A DNA stretch of 50,766 nucleotides from assembly GCA_948471055.1 (NCBI GenBank), contig CAOKQZ010000012.1, positions 1-50,766 of the forward strand, given 5' to 3'. The notes beneath the pieces were generated by a model that saw nothing but the letters and a program-made list of their open reading frames with translations, ran no database searches and had not been told where the DNA came from. The number at the start of each line of letters is the position of its first letter. Within the stretch, counting starts at the first letter, position 1. This document shows, piece after piece, positions 8,454 to 17,560 of the stretch. This DNA comes from an uncultured Clostridium sp. Lineage in GTDB: Bacteria > Bacillota > Clostridia > TANB77 > CAG-508. Position numbers and translations under genes: made by a program.

Positions 8454-9296
8454 ATGGAAAAAATGGATGGGAAAGAGTTGGCAAAAACAATACGTGCAGA
8501 ATTAAAGGAAGAAGTAGAGAACTTAAAGAAAAATAGAATTCACCCTAAATTAGCAGTTATTATGGTAGGAGAAGATAAGGCATCGGCTGTGTATGTTCGT
8601 AATAAATCCAAGGCATGTAATGAAGTAGGGGTAGAATATGAGGAGTTTTTGCTACCAACCGAAACCACCATGGACAAGCTACTTGGCTTGATTGAGAGCT
8701 TAAACCAAGATACGAATATTGATGGCATTTTACTACAAAGCCCAATTCCAAAGCATTTGGATATTGATGAGGCATTTCGTGCTATTGACCCGGGAAAAGA
8801 TGTTGATGGATTCCATCCAGTAAATGTAGGAAAATTAAGTTTAAACCAAGATTGTTTTGTTTCGTGCACACCATTTGGAATTATCAAAATGCTAGAAACC
8901 TATCATGTGCCAATCGAAGGAATGCATGCGGTTATTATTGGAAGAAGCAATATTGTAGGAAAACCATTAATCCAGTGTTTACTAAATAAGAATGCAACCG
9001 TAACCATTTGCCATTCCAAAACCAAAAACCTAGAAGAAGTAACCAAACAAGCTGACATTTTAATTGCCGCCATTGGAAAACCAGAATTTGTAACCGCAAA
9101 CATGGTAAAACAAGGAGCAACCGTAATTGATGTTGGTATTAACCGAAAAGAGGACGGAACCTTAGTAGGGGATGTGAATTTTGAAGAAGTATCTAAAAAA
9201 GCATCTTATATAACACCAGTACCAGGCGGTGTAGGCCCAATGACAGTAGCTATGCTTATGACAAACGTCGTAAAAGCAGCAAAAAATAGAAAATAA
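8454..9296 (+). CDS. folD: Methylenetetrahydrofolate dehydrogenase/cyclohydrolase FolD
   Basis: This bifunctional cytoplasmic enzyme interconverts 5,10-methylene- and 10-formyl-tetrahydrofolate with NADP. It has 280 residues. Visible motifs are VYVRNKSKAC with the catalytic Tyr and Lys, GILLQSPIPKH, the nucleotide-binding IIGRSNIVGKP, and the C-terminal PVPGGVGPMT. AAGGGG precedes the ATG. It has its own promoter and a strong terminator. Its codon use in the second half favours C-containing codons such as ACC and AAC. No CGG codon is in frame. Confidence 0.97.
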   Translation: MEKMDGKELAKTIRAELKEEVENLKKNRIHPKLAVIMVGEDKASAVYVRNKSKACNEVGVEYEEFLLPTETTMDKLLGLIESLNQDTNIDGILLQSPIPKHLDIDEAFRAIDPGKDVDGFHPVNVGKLSLNQDCFVSCTPFGIIKMLETYHVPIEGMHAVIIGRSNIVGKPLIQCLLNKNATVTICHSKTKNLEEVTKQADILIAAIGKPEFVTANMVKQGATVIDVGINRKEDGTLVGDVNFEEVSKKASYITPVPGGVGPMTVAMLMTNVVKAAKNRK

Positions 9297-9313
9297 ATTG
9301 AATAAAAAATACT

Positions 9314-9358
9314 AAAAAAGCCGAAGGGAGCGACTTTAACGCTCTCTTCGGCTTTTTT
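9314..9358 (+). terminator. Strong terminator after folD
   Basis: AAAAAGCCGAAGGGAGCG pairs with CGCTCTCTTCGGCTTTTTT around ACTTTAA. It is also read as a terminator on the other strand. Confidence 0.9.
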
Positions 9359-9378
9359 GGTGTATCAGGAGGTATCAT

Positions 9379-10243
9379 ATGGAAGAACAAGAATATTGGA
9401 CTTGGTTATCAAGAATAGAAGGATTAGGACCAATCAAAACAAAAGAATTATTAGAAAAATACCACACACCGGAGAAAATCTGGAGATTAACCAAAGAAGA
9501 ATTAATCAAAATAAAAGGAATTGGCGAAAAAATAGCCACACAAATAGTAAATGAGGAATATAGGCAAAACTTAAAACAATATTCTAATTATATGGAGAAA
9601 TATCATATTGGGATAATCACTATATCAGATGAGGATTATCCAGAAAGTTTAAAACATATTTATGATGCACCAATCATATTATTCTATAAAGGAAACAGAG
9701 CATTATTAAAACATCCCTATAAAATAGCAATGGTGGGATGTAGGGAATGTAGCAATTATGGAAAAGAAGTTAGCCTTGCATTTTCCTATGAACTTGCTAA
9801 AAATGATGTGTGCATTGTAAGTGGCATGGCAAAAGGAATTGATGCCTATTCCCATATGGGATGCCTAAAAGCAGGAGGGAAAACCATTGCCGTTTTAGGA
9901 AACGGCTTAGACCAGATTTATCCAAAAGAAAATGCCATGCTACATAACCAAATCTTACAAACAGGAGGCTTAATCTTATCGGAATACATTATTGGCACCA
10001 AACCAAACAAACTAAACTTCCCAGCAAGAAACCGTATTATTAGTGGATTATCAAAAGGCGTTATTGTAGTAGAAGCAAAAGAAAAAAGCGGAACTCTAAA
10101 TACCGTCGATTTCGCCCTAGACCAAGGAAAAGACGTGTTTGTGGTACCACGGAAATATTACAAGCCTAAATTCCTTTGGAACAAACGAATTACTAAAACA
10201 AGGAGCAAAATGCATTACGCGCGTGGAAGAATTATTTCATTAA
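9379..10243 (+). CDS. dprA: DNA processing protein DprA, split by a CGGA +1 shift
   Basis: DprA loads RecA onto incoming single-stranded DNA and is also conserved in non-transformable bacteria. An N-terminal helix-hairpin-helix region (IEGLGPIKTKELL, IKGIGEKIA) precedes the Rossmann-like domain with VGCRECSNYG, VSGMAKGIDAYSH and LNFPARNRIISGLS. The zero frame meets CGG at 10150 in FVVP|CGG and would give an unrelated tail to 10254. Reading GGA restores VPGNITSLNSFGTNELLKQ and the ending TRVEELFH with stop at 10241-10243. The VPG glycine is highly conserved. The joined protein has 287 residues and lacks the optional C-terminal winged helix. AGGAGGT precedes the ATG. Confidence 0.9.
10150..10153 (+). 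other. CGGA +1 frameshift site in dprA
   Basis: Zero-frame context GTA CCA CGG AAA; shifted reading CCA (C) GGA AAT ATT. It restores the conserved glycine after VVP. Confidence 0.85.
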
Positions 10244-10350
10244 TTGGTAAGTGATTGCCAAGACCAATATTAACAAAATTATAAAAATACGTTACTAGTA
10301 ATCATTTAATAGTGCTTATGTACTGTCATATAAATGTAATACAAAACCTC

Positions 10351-10378
10351 TTGACATATATAAATGTGTCGATATAAA
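10351..10378 (+). promoter_or_regulatory. Promoter of the pilin-like gene
   Basis: TTGACA at 10351-10356 and TATAAA at 10373-10378, spacer 16. Confidence 0.65.
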
Positions 10379-10436
10379 ATAGAGTCATAAACAAAAGCAA
10401 AGTGAACATACTAAAAAACGAGAGGGGAAAAATAAA

Positions 10437-11633
10437 ATGAAAGAACAAAACAAAGGTATTACATTGATAGCACTTGTTATCTCTATTATTATACTAATTA
10501 TATTGGCAGCTATTAGTATTAATTTAGCATTAGGAGATGATGGAATTATACAGCAGGCATTAAGAGGAAAAAAAGATTATACAGAAGCTGAATTAAAAAC
10601 AGAATTAGAAATGAAAATAGTAGAATTGCAAACAGATAAAATAGTGAATAATGAAGAATTTACAAGAGAAGATTTATATGATTTAGCAGAAATTAAAGCA
10701 ATAGTTTACTCTGTAGGAGTGCCTGCAGTAGGAGAATATAAAGATTACAATTTTTCAATTGATGAAAATTATGAAGTTACAATAGGAACTAAAGTAGTAG
10801 GAGAAAAGCCATCGATAATATTAACTAAAAGTACAGATGATGTGATAGACAGTCTGTCAATAAGAGTAGTAGTTACAATATCAGAAGGAAGTATAGTATC
10901 AATAACAAAACCAGATGGAGAAACAACGGAACAAACAGAGTTTGATTATACAGTAACAGAAAATGGAATTTATCGATTTATGGCAGAGGGAAGTACTGGA
11001 AGAAGAGTAATAGAGGAAATTGAAATAAGTAATATAAAAGCAAGTGATCCGCAAATAGAATCGAATTATGAATTTCCAACTATAAAGAGTACAGGTATTG
11101 CATGGGATGGAACTACTACGATTACATATGATAATGAGAAAGGATTACAAAATGAATATAGTTTGGATAATGGAATTACATGGTCTCCATATGAAGGCCC
11201 TATAGAAGTTACATCCTCTGTAACTATTAAGGCAAGAAGTCTTAGAAAAGGTATTGTTGTTGCTGAATCTTCAAAATTATTGCAACAGAGAGGAGATTCG
11301 GTGCCGTCAAGTGTTTATGATTCAAATTATAGTACAGGTCACAAATTTAGACGTTCTTGGTGGTATTTAAACGTCGATGCATCAATGTGGGGAAAATCGG
11401 TATATATAAGTGGAAATGAGAATTCGCAGCCAGGTGGTGCTTGGAATGCTGGTTGCTACATGTATGGGTATGACGAGTCTGGAGAAGCTACATTGTTGTA
11501 TGTAACGAGATGGGAGAATCCAGGTTATAATCGATTAGAGGTGGAAATTCCTGAGAATATCGTGCGCCTTGCTTTTACTACGGGGGGCAATAGTAGTTGT
11601 TGGTGGAATTTGTGTGAAATAGAGGCTTTTTAA
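10437..11633 (+). CDS. Type IV pilin-like surface protein
   Basis: The 398-residue protein starts with a short basic leader and a prepilin-type segment, MKEQNKG|ITLIALVISI, followed by a long hydrophobic stretch to about residue 32. This suggests processing by a prepilin peptidase after glycine 7 and anchoring or assembly by a type IV pilus-like machine. No other pilus gene is in the window. The rest is a beta-rich extracellular region with Ig-like segments (about 115-275) and a C-terminal domain rich in Trp and Gly (about 300-398) that I do not recognise. The ribosome site is GAGAGGGG. It has its own promoter and terminator. The C-terminal domain differs in base use (more G) from the N-terminal part. 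Confidence 0.75.
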   Translation: MKEQNKGITLIALVISIIILIILAAISINLALGDDGIIQQALRGKKDYTEAELKTELEMKIVELQTDKIVNNEEFTREDLYDLAEIKAIVYSVGVPAVGEYKDYNFSIDENYEVTIGTKVVGEKPSIILTKSTDDVIDSLSIRVVVTISEGSIVSITKPDGETTEQTEFDYTVTENGIYRFMAEGSTGRRVIEEIEISNIKASDPQIESNYEFPTIKSTGIAWDGTTTITYDNEKGLQNEYSLDNGITWSPYEGPIEVTSSVTIKARSLRKGIVVAESSKLLQQRGDSVPSSVYDSNYSTGHKFRRSWWYLNVDASMWGKSVYISGNENSQPGGAWNAGCYMYGYDESGEATLLYVTRWENPGYNRLEVEIPENIVRLAFTTGGNSSCWWNLCEIEAF

Positions 11634-11639
11634 AGAAGG

Positions 11640-11677
11640 AGGGAGAGACATTAATAGCGTGTCTCTCCACTTTTTTT
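11640..11677 (+). terminator. Terminator of the pilin-like gene
   Basis: GGAGAGACA and TGTCTCTCC form a perfect stem followed by a run of seven T. Confidence 0.88.
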
Positions 11678-11696
11678 GAATAAAGTATATTTTTTT

Positions 11697-11734
11697 AAGC
11701 TAGTAATTCCAAGTAAAAGAATTACTAGCTTTTA
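11697..11734. terminator. Second hairpin, AT-rich
   Basis: AGCTAGTAATTC pairs perfectly with GAATTACTAGCT, with T-rich flanks on both sides. It may be a terminator or a hairpin element. Confidence 0.5.
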
Positions 11735-11875
11735 ACGATATTTCATTAAAAATTTCTTAAAACCCTTTATCTTTTTTCAATAATGTAATATAATTGTCAT
11801 ATGTATTTTTAACAAGGAGTAAAATAGAAAGAAAAGAACAACAAAAGATAGATTACAAAGGAGGATATCATTTAA

Positions 11876-14872
11876 ATGGGGAATAAAAAAGGTAACAAAA
11901 AGTCATCGAAAAAAGATGACACAAAAGTGGTAAAGCCGGTACCAGATAATAAAAAGGATAAGCCATCTGTGACAGACCAAACAAAAGTGGTAAAACCACT
12001 CAAAGAGAAAAAGCCAAACACACTAAAAGTAACAGACGAAACAAGACCAATAAAAACCTTGCAAGATACACCACAGACATCATCTGTTTCAGACAAAACA
12101 AAGGTAATGAAAACGGTGCAAGGTTTTAGTTCGGATTTAGAGCAAACAAAAGTGATGAAAACAGTAGAGGAACCAACCCAAAAATTTGAGAATGTTGAGG
12201 AAACGAAAAAGATGAAAAAAGAAAAGAAAAAGGCAAAGAAAGCCAATAATAAGAAAAAACATAGAGCTTTGAAGATAATCATAAAAATTATCATTGCATT
12301 AGTAGTAATTGCATGTATTATTGGTGCAGGTGTTTTTGCAGGTTTATTCTTTGGTCTATTTGGTGATGAATTCAAAATTAGTGTTAGTGACTTAAATATT
12401 AATATGGAAAACAGTGTATTAATGGACTTAAACGGAAATGTACTTGCAACACTAAATGGAGAAGAAAATCGAGAAGTTATTCTATTATCCGAAATGGGAG
12501 AATATTTACCAAAGGCATTTATTGCTATAGAGGATAAGCGTTTTTATGAGCATAGTGGTGTAGATATATCAAGAACAGCAAGTGCAACCATAAAATATTT
12601 GTTAAAACAATCTACTCATGGAGGAAGTACCATTACACAACAGTTAATTAAGAATGCAACAGGGGAAGACGATAGAACTTCCATGAGAAAAGTAAAAGAA
12701 ATTGCAAAAGCATTTCAAATTGAACGAGAAATGTCCAAACAACAAATATTAGAGTCTTACTTAAATACCATTCCTCTGGGGGGAGGAGCAAAAAATGTAT
12801 ATGGTGTGCAAGTTGCAGCAAATTACTACTTTAATAAACAACCAGCAGAATTAACGCTAGCACAATGTGCTTACATTGCGGGAATTAACCATTCTCCAAA
12901 CTTATACAATCCATTTAAAGAAACACCAAACACGGAGAAAATTAATAATCGTACCAAAACCGTATTAAACGAAATGAAAGACCAAGGAAAAATAAACCAA
13001 GAACAATACGATACAGCAGTTGCAGAAGTAAATGCAGGTCTTGCCTTCCAAGAAGGAAACATTACAAGTTATAATTCCTTAACACAACACGAAGAAGAAG
13101 CACTAAAACAGGTGGCAAGACAATATGCAGAAGAACACGACCTTAAATATGATGTTGCTTTACAAAGGGTACAAAGTAGTGGATATAAGATTTATATTAC
13201 CGAAAATAAAGATATACAAAACATATTAGATGAAACTTACACAAGTAATACCGATTGGATTAAAACCAAAACCATTACAGAAACAGATGAAAATGGCGAA
13301 AAAGTAAAAAAAGAAATTGAATTACAATCTGGTATGGCAGTGATTGACCATAAAACAGGGTATGTAGTAGCAGTAAGAGGAGTCATTGGGAAAAAGACTC
13401 CATGGGGTACGAACCGAGCAACAAGTGCAACGCATCAGCCAGGGTCTTCTATTAAACCAATTGCAGTAATTACACCATCAATACAAGAGGGATTAATTAA
13501 TGCAGGAACAGTAGTGGATGATACACCAATAAAAGTTGGTTCTTATGCACCACGAAATTCTGGCGGTGGCTACACAGGACTTATGAATATTCGTTCTATA
13601 TTAAGAGTCTCAAGAAATATACCAGAAGTAAAAATGATGCAAAAATTAACACCAGCAAAATCTATGGAATATTTAAAACAGATGGGAATTTCAACATTAT
13701 CAGAAGGTGATGAAGGTCTTGCTTTAGCATTAGGTGGAGTAGGAAATGGGGTTAGCCCATTAGAAATGGCAGGAGCCTATGCAACCATTGCTAATAAAGG
13801 TGTATACCAAGAACCAACCTTCTATACTAGAGTAGAAGACAGTCATGGAAATGTGGTAATGGAAAAACACCAAGAAAAACATCGTGTATTATCAGAAGAA
13901 AATGCATGGATTGTACAATCTTTATTAACCGAACCAACCGGAACAGGATTAACAGGTGCAACAGGTGCAACGGGAACCAGAGCGAGGGTTACCAATATGC
14001 AAACTTGTGGAAAAACAGGAACCACCAATGATACAACAGCTACATGGTTTTGCGGATTTACACCATATTATGCAGCAGCTATGAATTTTGGATTTGACAA
14101 AGCAAAAGAAGGAAATAGTCGATATGTACCGGGAAGTGGTACAGTAGCAGGACGTTGGGGCGGTATTATGAATCAAATTCATAAGGATTTACCAGCGGCA
14201 AAGTTTGAAAAACCAAGTGGTATTGTAACAGCAAGAATTTGTAGAGATTCTGGTTTATTGGTAGGCGAAAATTGTGAACATGACCCAAGAGGTTCCAGAA
14301 TTTATACAGAATATTTTGTAAAAGGAACCACACCAAAAGATGCTTGTACCACACATGTAAAACTAAGAATTTGTAAAGAAACTGGAAAAATAGCAAATGA
14401 ATTTTGTGCAGATGTAGAAGAAAGAGTATATATTACAAGACCAAACAGTACCGAAAATACCTCTTGGCAATCGGCATCCGATGCACAATATATGGCACCA
14501 ACCGAGACTTGTACTACACATACCAAAAAGCCAGATACGGAAAAACCCGTCATTACCATAAAGGATGTAAAAGATGTTATCGAATTAACACTAAATGCAA
14601 AATTTACCATACCACAAGCTACCGCAACGGATAATATTGATGGCGATATTAGTAAAAATATCAAAGTAGAAATTAAAAAAGATGGTAAAGTGGTAGATAA
14701 AATCGATACTTCCAAAGCAGGAGTCTATACGATTACGTATTCGGTAGAAGATGCGGCAAAAAATAAAGCAACCAAAACCATTACGGTAAAGGTAGCAACC
14801 AAGGATAATAAACCAAATGGAGGTACGGGAAATAATAGTAATACCAATACCGTTACCAATACAACAAGATAA
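11876..14872 (+). CDS. Class A penicillin-binding protein (transglycosylase/transpeptidase)
   Basis: This bifunctional enzyme polymerises and cross-links peptidoglycan outside the membrane. It has 998 residues. The cytoplasmic N-terminus (1-130) holds six spaced copies of a TKVxK-like motif. A membrane segment follows at about 135-160. Next is the GT51 transglycosylase domain with EDKRFYEHSG and GGSTITQQL. The transpeptidase domain has the active-site QPGSSIKP (SxxK), SRN (SxN) and CGKTGTT (KTG) motifs. After a Cys-containing linker, the C-terminus (about 890-975) is an Ig-like domain, and the tail is Asn/Thr-rich. A good GGAGG site precedes the ATG. It is a single gene with its own terminator. 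Confidence 0.95.
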   Translation: MGNKKGNKKSSKKDDTKVVKPVPDNKKDKPSVTDQTKVVKPLKEKKPNTLKVTDETRPIKTLQDTPQTSSVSDKTKVMKTVQGFSSDLEQTKVMKTVEEPTQKFENVEETKKMKKEKKKAKKANNKKKHRALKIIIKIIIALVVIACIIGAGVFAGLFFGLFGDEFKISVSDLNINMENSVLMDLNGNVLATLNGEENREVILLSEMGEYLPKAFIAIEDKRFYEHSGVDISRTASATIKYLLKQSTHGGSTITQQLIKNATGEDDRTSMRKVKEIAKAFQIEREMSKQQILESYLNTIPLGGGAKNVYGVQVAANYYFNKQPAELTLAQCAYIAGINHSPNLYNPFKETPNTEKINNRTKTVLNEMKDQGKINQEQYDTAVAEVNAGLAFQEGNITSYNSLTQHEEEALKQVARQYAEEHDLKYDVALQRVQSSGYKIYITENKDIQNILDETYTSNTDWIKTKTITETDENGEKVKKEIELQSGMAVIDHKTGYVVAVRGVIGKKTPWGTNRATSATHQPGSSIKPIAVITPSIQEGLINAGTVVDDTPIKVGSYAPRNSGGGYTGLMNIRSILRVSRNIPEVKMMQKLTPAKSMEYLKQMGISTLSEGDEGLALALGGVGNGVSPLEMAGAYATIANKGVYQEPTFYTRVEDSHGNVVMEKHQEKHRVLSEENAWIVQSLLTEPTGTGLTGATGATGTRARVTNMQTCGKTGTTNDTTATWFCGFTPYYAAAMNFGFDKAKEGNSRYVPGSGTVAGRWGGIMNQIHKDLPAAKFEKPSGIVTARICRDSGLLVGENCEHDPRGSRIYTEYFVKGTTPKDACTTHVKLRICKETGKIANEFCADVEERVYITRPNSTENTSWQSASDAQYMAPTETCTTHTKKPDTEKPVITIKDVKDVIELTLNAKFTIPQATATDNIDGDISKNIKVEIKKDGKVVDKIDTSKAGVYTITYSVEDAAKNKATKTITVKVATKDNKPNGGTGNNSNTNTVTNTTR

Positions 14873-14886
14873 GTAATTTAAAAAGA

Positions 14887-14926
14887 AAATTAGAGTATCA
14901 TGGAAAAAAACGATACTCTAATTTCC
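14887..14926 (+). terminator. Terminator of the penicillin-binding protein gene
   Basis: AAATTAGAGTATC and GATACTCTAATTT form a perfect stem 15 bases after the stop. Confidence 0.8.
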
Positions 14927-14951
14927 CAATTTATTCAAGGGGGAAACAACA

Positions 14952-16343
14952 ATGGAAATAAAATTCTATAACACACTTTCCAAAACAAAAGAAGTGTTTG
15001 AACCAATCGATAAAGAGGAAGTAAGGATTTATTCCTGTGGTCCAACCGTATATAAAAACGCAACCATTGGGAATATGCGAACTAATATTTTTCAAGATGT
15101 ATTAAGGCGAGTACTTAGGTACAATGGATATTCCATAAAACATGCCATGAACATTACTGATGTAGGGCATTTGGTATCGGACGGAGATGACGGAGAGGAT
15201 AAAATGCTAAAATCGGCAAGAGAAGAGAAGAAAACACCAATGCAAATTGCCGAGTACTACACCAATTTATTTTTTGAGGATTTAAAAGACTTAAATATTG
15301 AAACACCAGAAATTGTATGTAAAGCCACCGACCATATTAAAGAAATGCTAGAGTATGTTCAAAAATTAATGGAAAATGGCTATGCTTATGAAACCTCCAC
15401 CGCCATTTATTTTGATGTATCCAAACTAGATAAGTACCCAGTCTTAAGTAATTTGGAGATAGAAAACCAAAAAGCAGGAGCAAGAGTAGAAATTGATAAA
15501 GAAAAGAAAAATCCATATGATTTTGCCTTATGGATAAAGGCTCCCGAAAATCACTTAATGAAATGGGATAGCCCATGGGGACCAAGTTATCCGGGCTGGC
15601 ATATTGAATGTTCGGCAATGGGAAAAAAATATTTAGGTGAACAATTCGATATTCATACGGGAGGGATAGATTTAATTCCAACTCATCATGAAAATGAAAT
15701 TGCACAAAGCAAAGGAGCCTGTGGAAAAATTCCAGCAAATTACTGGATGCATGGAGAATACTTATTAATAAACGGCGGAAAAATGTCAAAATCGTTAGGA
15801 AATATTTATCTAATTAACGATATCAAACAAAAAGGATATGACCCAATTGTATATAAGTTATTTAGTTATTCTTGCCATTACCGAAACAAATTAAATTTTA
15901 CTTGGGAAGGTATAGAAGGAGCAGCAAAATCCTTAGAAAGACTACGAAATAGCTACCAAGCTAATGTAAATGGAAATGACGAATTAAGTAGTGACGATAA
16001 TAACAAACTAAACCAAATAGAAGAAAACTTCCATAAAGCAATTAATGATGATTTAAACATGCCACTAGCCATGAGTTTTGTATGGGAACTAGCAAGGTTT
16101 GAAAAGAAAAATAAAAAAGTAGCAGACCTACTTGCCAAATTTGATACCGTGTTAGGCATTCGAATGGATAAGGCAAGTAAGGAAGAACCTCTTCCAGAAG
16201 AAATCTTACAAATCATCGAACAAAGAAAACAAGCAAGAGCGGATAAAGACTTTGCAAAATCAGACGAATTACGTGATGAATTAGTAAAAAGAGGGTATAC
16301 TGTAAAAGACACCAAAAATGAAATGATTGTTACAAAAACCTAA
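14952..16343 (+). CDS. cysS: Cysteinyl-tRNA synthetase
   Basis: It attaches cysteine to tRNA-Cys. It has 463 residues, the family's usual length. Class I signatures are SCGPTVYKNATIGNMR (HIGH-type, with a zinc-ligand Cys) and GGKMSKSLGN (KMSKS). Further zinc ligands appear in WHIECSAM and PTHHENEIAQ. The ribosome site is AAGGGGG. The DUF1189-like gene starts 18 bases after the stop and is probably co-transcribed. I see no T-box leader; the upstream gap is filled by the preceding terminator. Confidence 0.97.
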   Translation: MEIKFYNTLSKTKEVFEPIDKEEVRIYSCGPTVYKNATIGNMRTNIFQDVLRRVLRYNGYSIKHAMNITDVGHLVSDGDDGEDKMLKSAREEKKTPMQIAEYYTNLFFEDLKDLNIETPEIVCKATDHIKEMLEYVQKLMENGYAYETSTAIYFDVSKLDKYPVLSNLEIENQKAGARVEIDKEKKNPYDFALWIKAPENHLMKWDSPWGPSYPGWHIECSAMGKKYLGEQFDIHTGGIDLIPTHHENEIAQSKGACGKIPANYWMHGEYLLINGGKMSKSLGNIYLINDIKQKGYDPIVYKLFSYSCHYRNKLNFTWEGIEGAAKSLERLRNSYQANVNGNDELSSDDNNKLNQIEENFHKAINDDLNMPLAMSFVWELARFEKKNKKVADLLAKFDTVLGIRMDKASKEEPLPEEILQIIEQRKQARADKDFAKSDELRDELVKRGYTVKDTKNEMIVTKT

Positions 16344-16361
16344 AATAAAGGAGAAAAAACA

Positions 16362-17447
16362 ATGACAGAAGAAAATGTTAAAAAAACCAGTTTTTTTAAG
16401 AAAATGTATCTAGCCATTAAAGATTTCGAGCATTATGGGATTTTCGCCGCCGAGAATTTATGGATAGCAATCAAATATTTATTAAAAATAATGATAATTT
16501 TTGCCGTTATTGTTGCAGGTATGTTTACCTATCAATTTTATACGTATTTTCAAAATGCGGTACACTATTTTGAAAACAACATACAAGAAGTATCTTTTGC
16601 CAATAACCAATTAGAAGTAAACAAAGGGGAAACCATCGAAATTCAAAACGACACCTCGGCCATTCCGTATATTGTAATTAGCACGAATGCTACCCAAGAG
16701 GAATTTGATAATTATAAACAAAAATTAGAAAGCTATGCGGCAGGAATGATGATACTAAAAGATAAAGTCGTTTATAAAAACGAAATACTAACACAAAGCC
16801 TAGAATATCGCTATGAAGATATCACCAAAAACTACGAAATTGGCGAATTTGATAAACAAGCCGTTTTGGATTTTATTAAACAAATCGATATGGTTAGTTT
16901 AGTATTAAGTATGTTTTTTGTGGTATTTATCTATGTGTATGCCGTATACCTTGCTACCGCATTTGTAGATATTATGATGTTAGGCGTATTAGGCTTTATT
17001 ATTGGTCGTATTGCGGGAATGAAAATACGCTTTAAAGCTACCTTCAATATTGGTATATATGCACTAACTCTACCAATTTTATTAAACATCCTTTACATTG
17101 TTGTAAATACTTTAACTGGTTTTACCATTCAAAATTTTAGCTGGATGTATACTACGATTTCATATATCTACGTCATTGTAGCTATTTTTATGATAAAATC
17201 AGATTTTATCGATAAACAAGTAGAACTTATGAAAATTATGGAAGAACAAGAAAAAGTACGTAGGGAAATCTTATTACAAGAAGAGAAAAAGAAAAAAGAA
17301 GAAGAAAATCAAAACCAAGATAACAAAGATAATAAAGATAAAGAAGACAAGAAAGAAGAAGAGAAAAAACAAAAAAAGAAAGAAACCCCAAGTTTAGACG
17401 ATGGATTAGCCCCACAAGGAGTAGAAGAATTGCCAAACAATGAGTAA
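16362..17447 (+). CDS. DUF1189-like polytopic membrane protein
   Basis: The 361-residue membrane protein has a conserved start (FFKKMYLAIKDFEHYG), one transmembrane segment at about 40-60, an extracytoplasmic region to about 180, and four or so further segments to about 300. It ends in a highly charged cytoplasmic coiled-coil tail (repeated K, E and Q) and an acidic C-terminus. This layout fits DUF1189. The molecular role is unknown. It lies 18 bases after cysS and before ftsH, from which it is separated by a GC-rich repeat. AAAGGAG precedes the ATG. Confidence 0.65.
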   Translation: MTEENVKKTSFFKKMYLAIKDFEHYGIFAAENLWIAIKYLLKIMIIFAVIVAGMFTYQFYTYFQNAVHYFENNIQEVSFANNQLEVNKGETIEIQNDTSAIPYIVISTNATQEEFDNYKQKLESYAAGMMILKDKVVYKNEILTQSLEYRYEDITKNYEIGEFDKQAVLDFIKQIDMVSLVLSMFFVVFIYVYAVYLATAFVDIMMLGVLGFIIGRIAGMKIRFKATFNIGIYALTLPILLNILYIVVNTLTGFTIQNFSWMYTTISYIYVIVAIFMIKSDFIDKQVELMKIMEEQEKVRREILLQEEKKKKEEENQNQDNKDNKDKEDKKEEEKKQKKKETPSLDDGLAPQGVEELPNNE

Positions 17448-17493
17448 TATGATATACTACTGTCAAAAAACAGTAATAAAACAGTAACGAAAA

Positions 17494-17541
17494 AGGCATC
17501 TTTACTTAAGGGGGCTGTCTTCGAAGCAGACTGGGGGTTCT
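17494..17541 (+). repeat. GC-rich hairpin repeat, copy 1
   Basis: It shares with four other copies the blocks CTTTACTTAAGGGGG and CTGGGGGTTCT. The second hairpin has the arm GTCTTCGAAGCAGAC. It lies between the DUF1189-like gene and ftsH. Confidence 0.85.
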
Positions 17542-17560
17542 ACAAGAAAGGAGATTCAAT

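Noticed and set aside
11872..12375. Long minus-strand open frame opposite the PBP N-terminus
   Set aside because: It is a shadow of the Lys/Thr-rich repeats of the PBP gene, with no ribosome site.
14873..14951. T-box or other riboswitch before cysS
   Set aside because: The gap is only about 80 bases and is accounted for by the terminator of the preceding gene.
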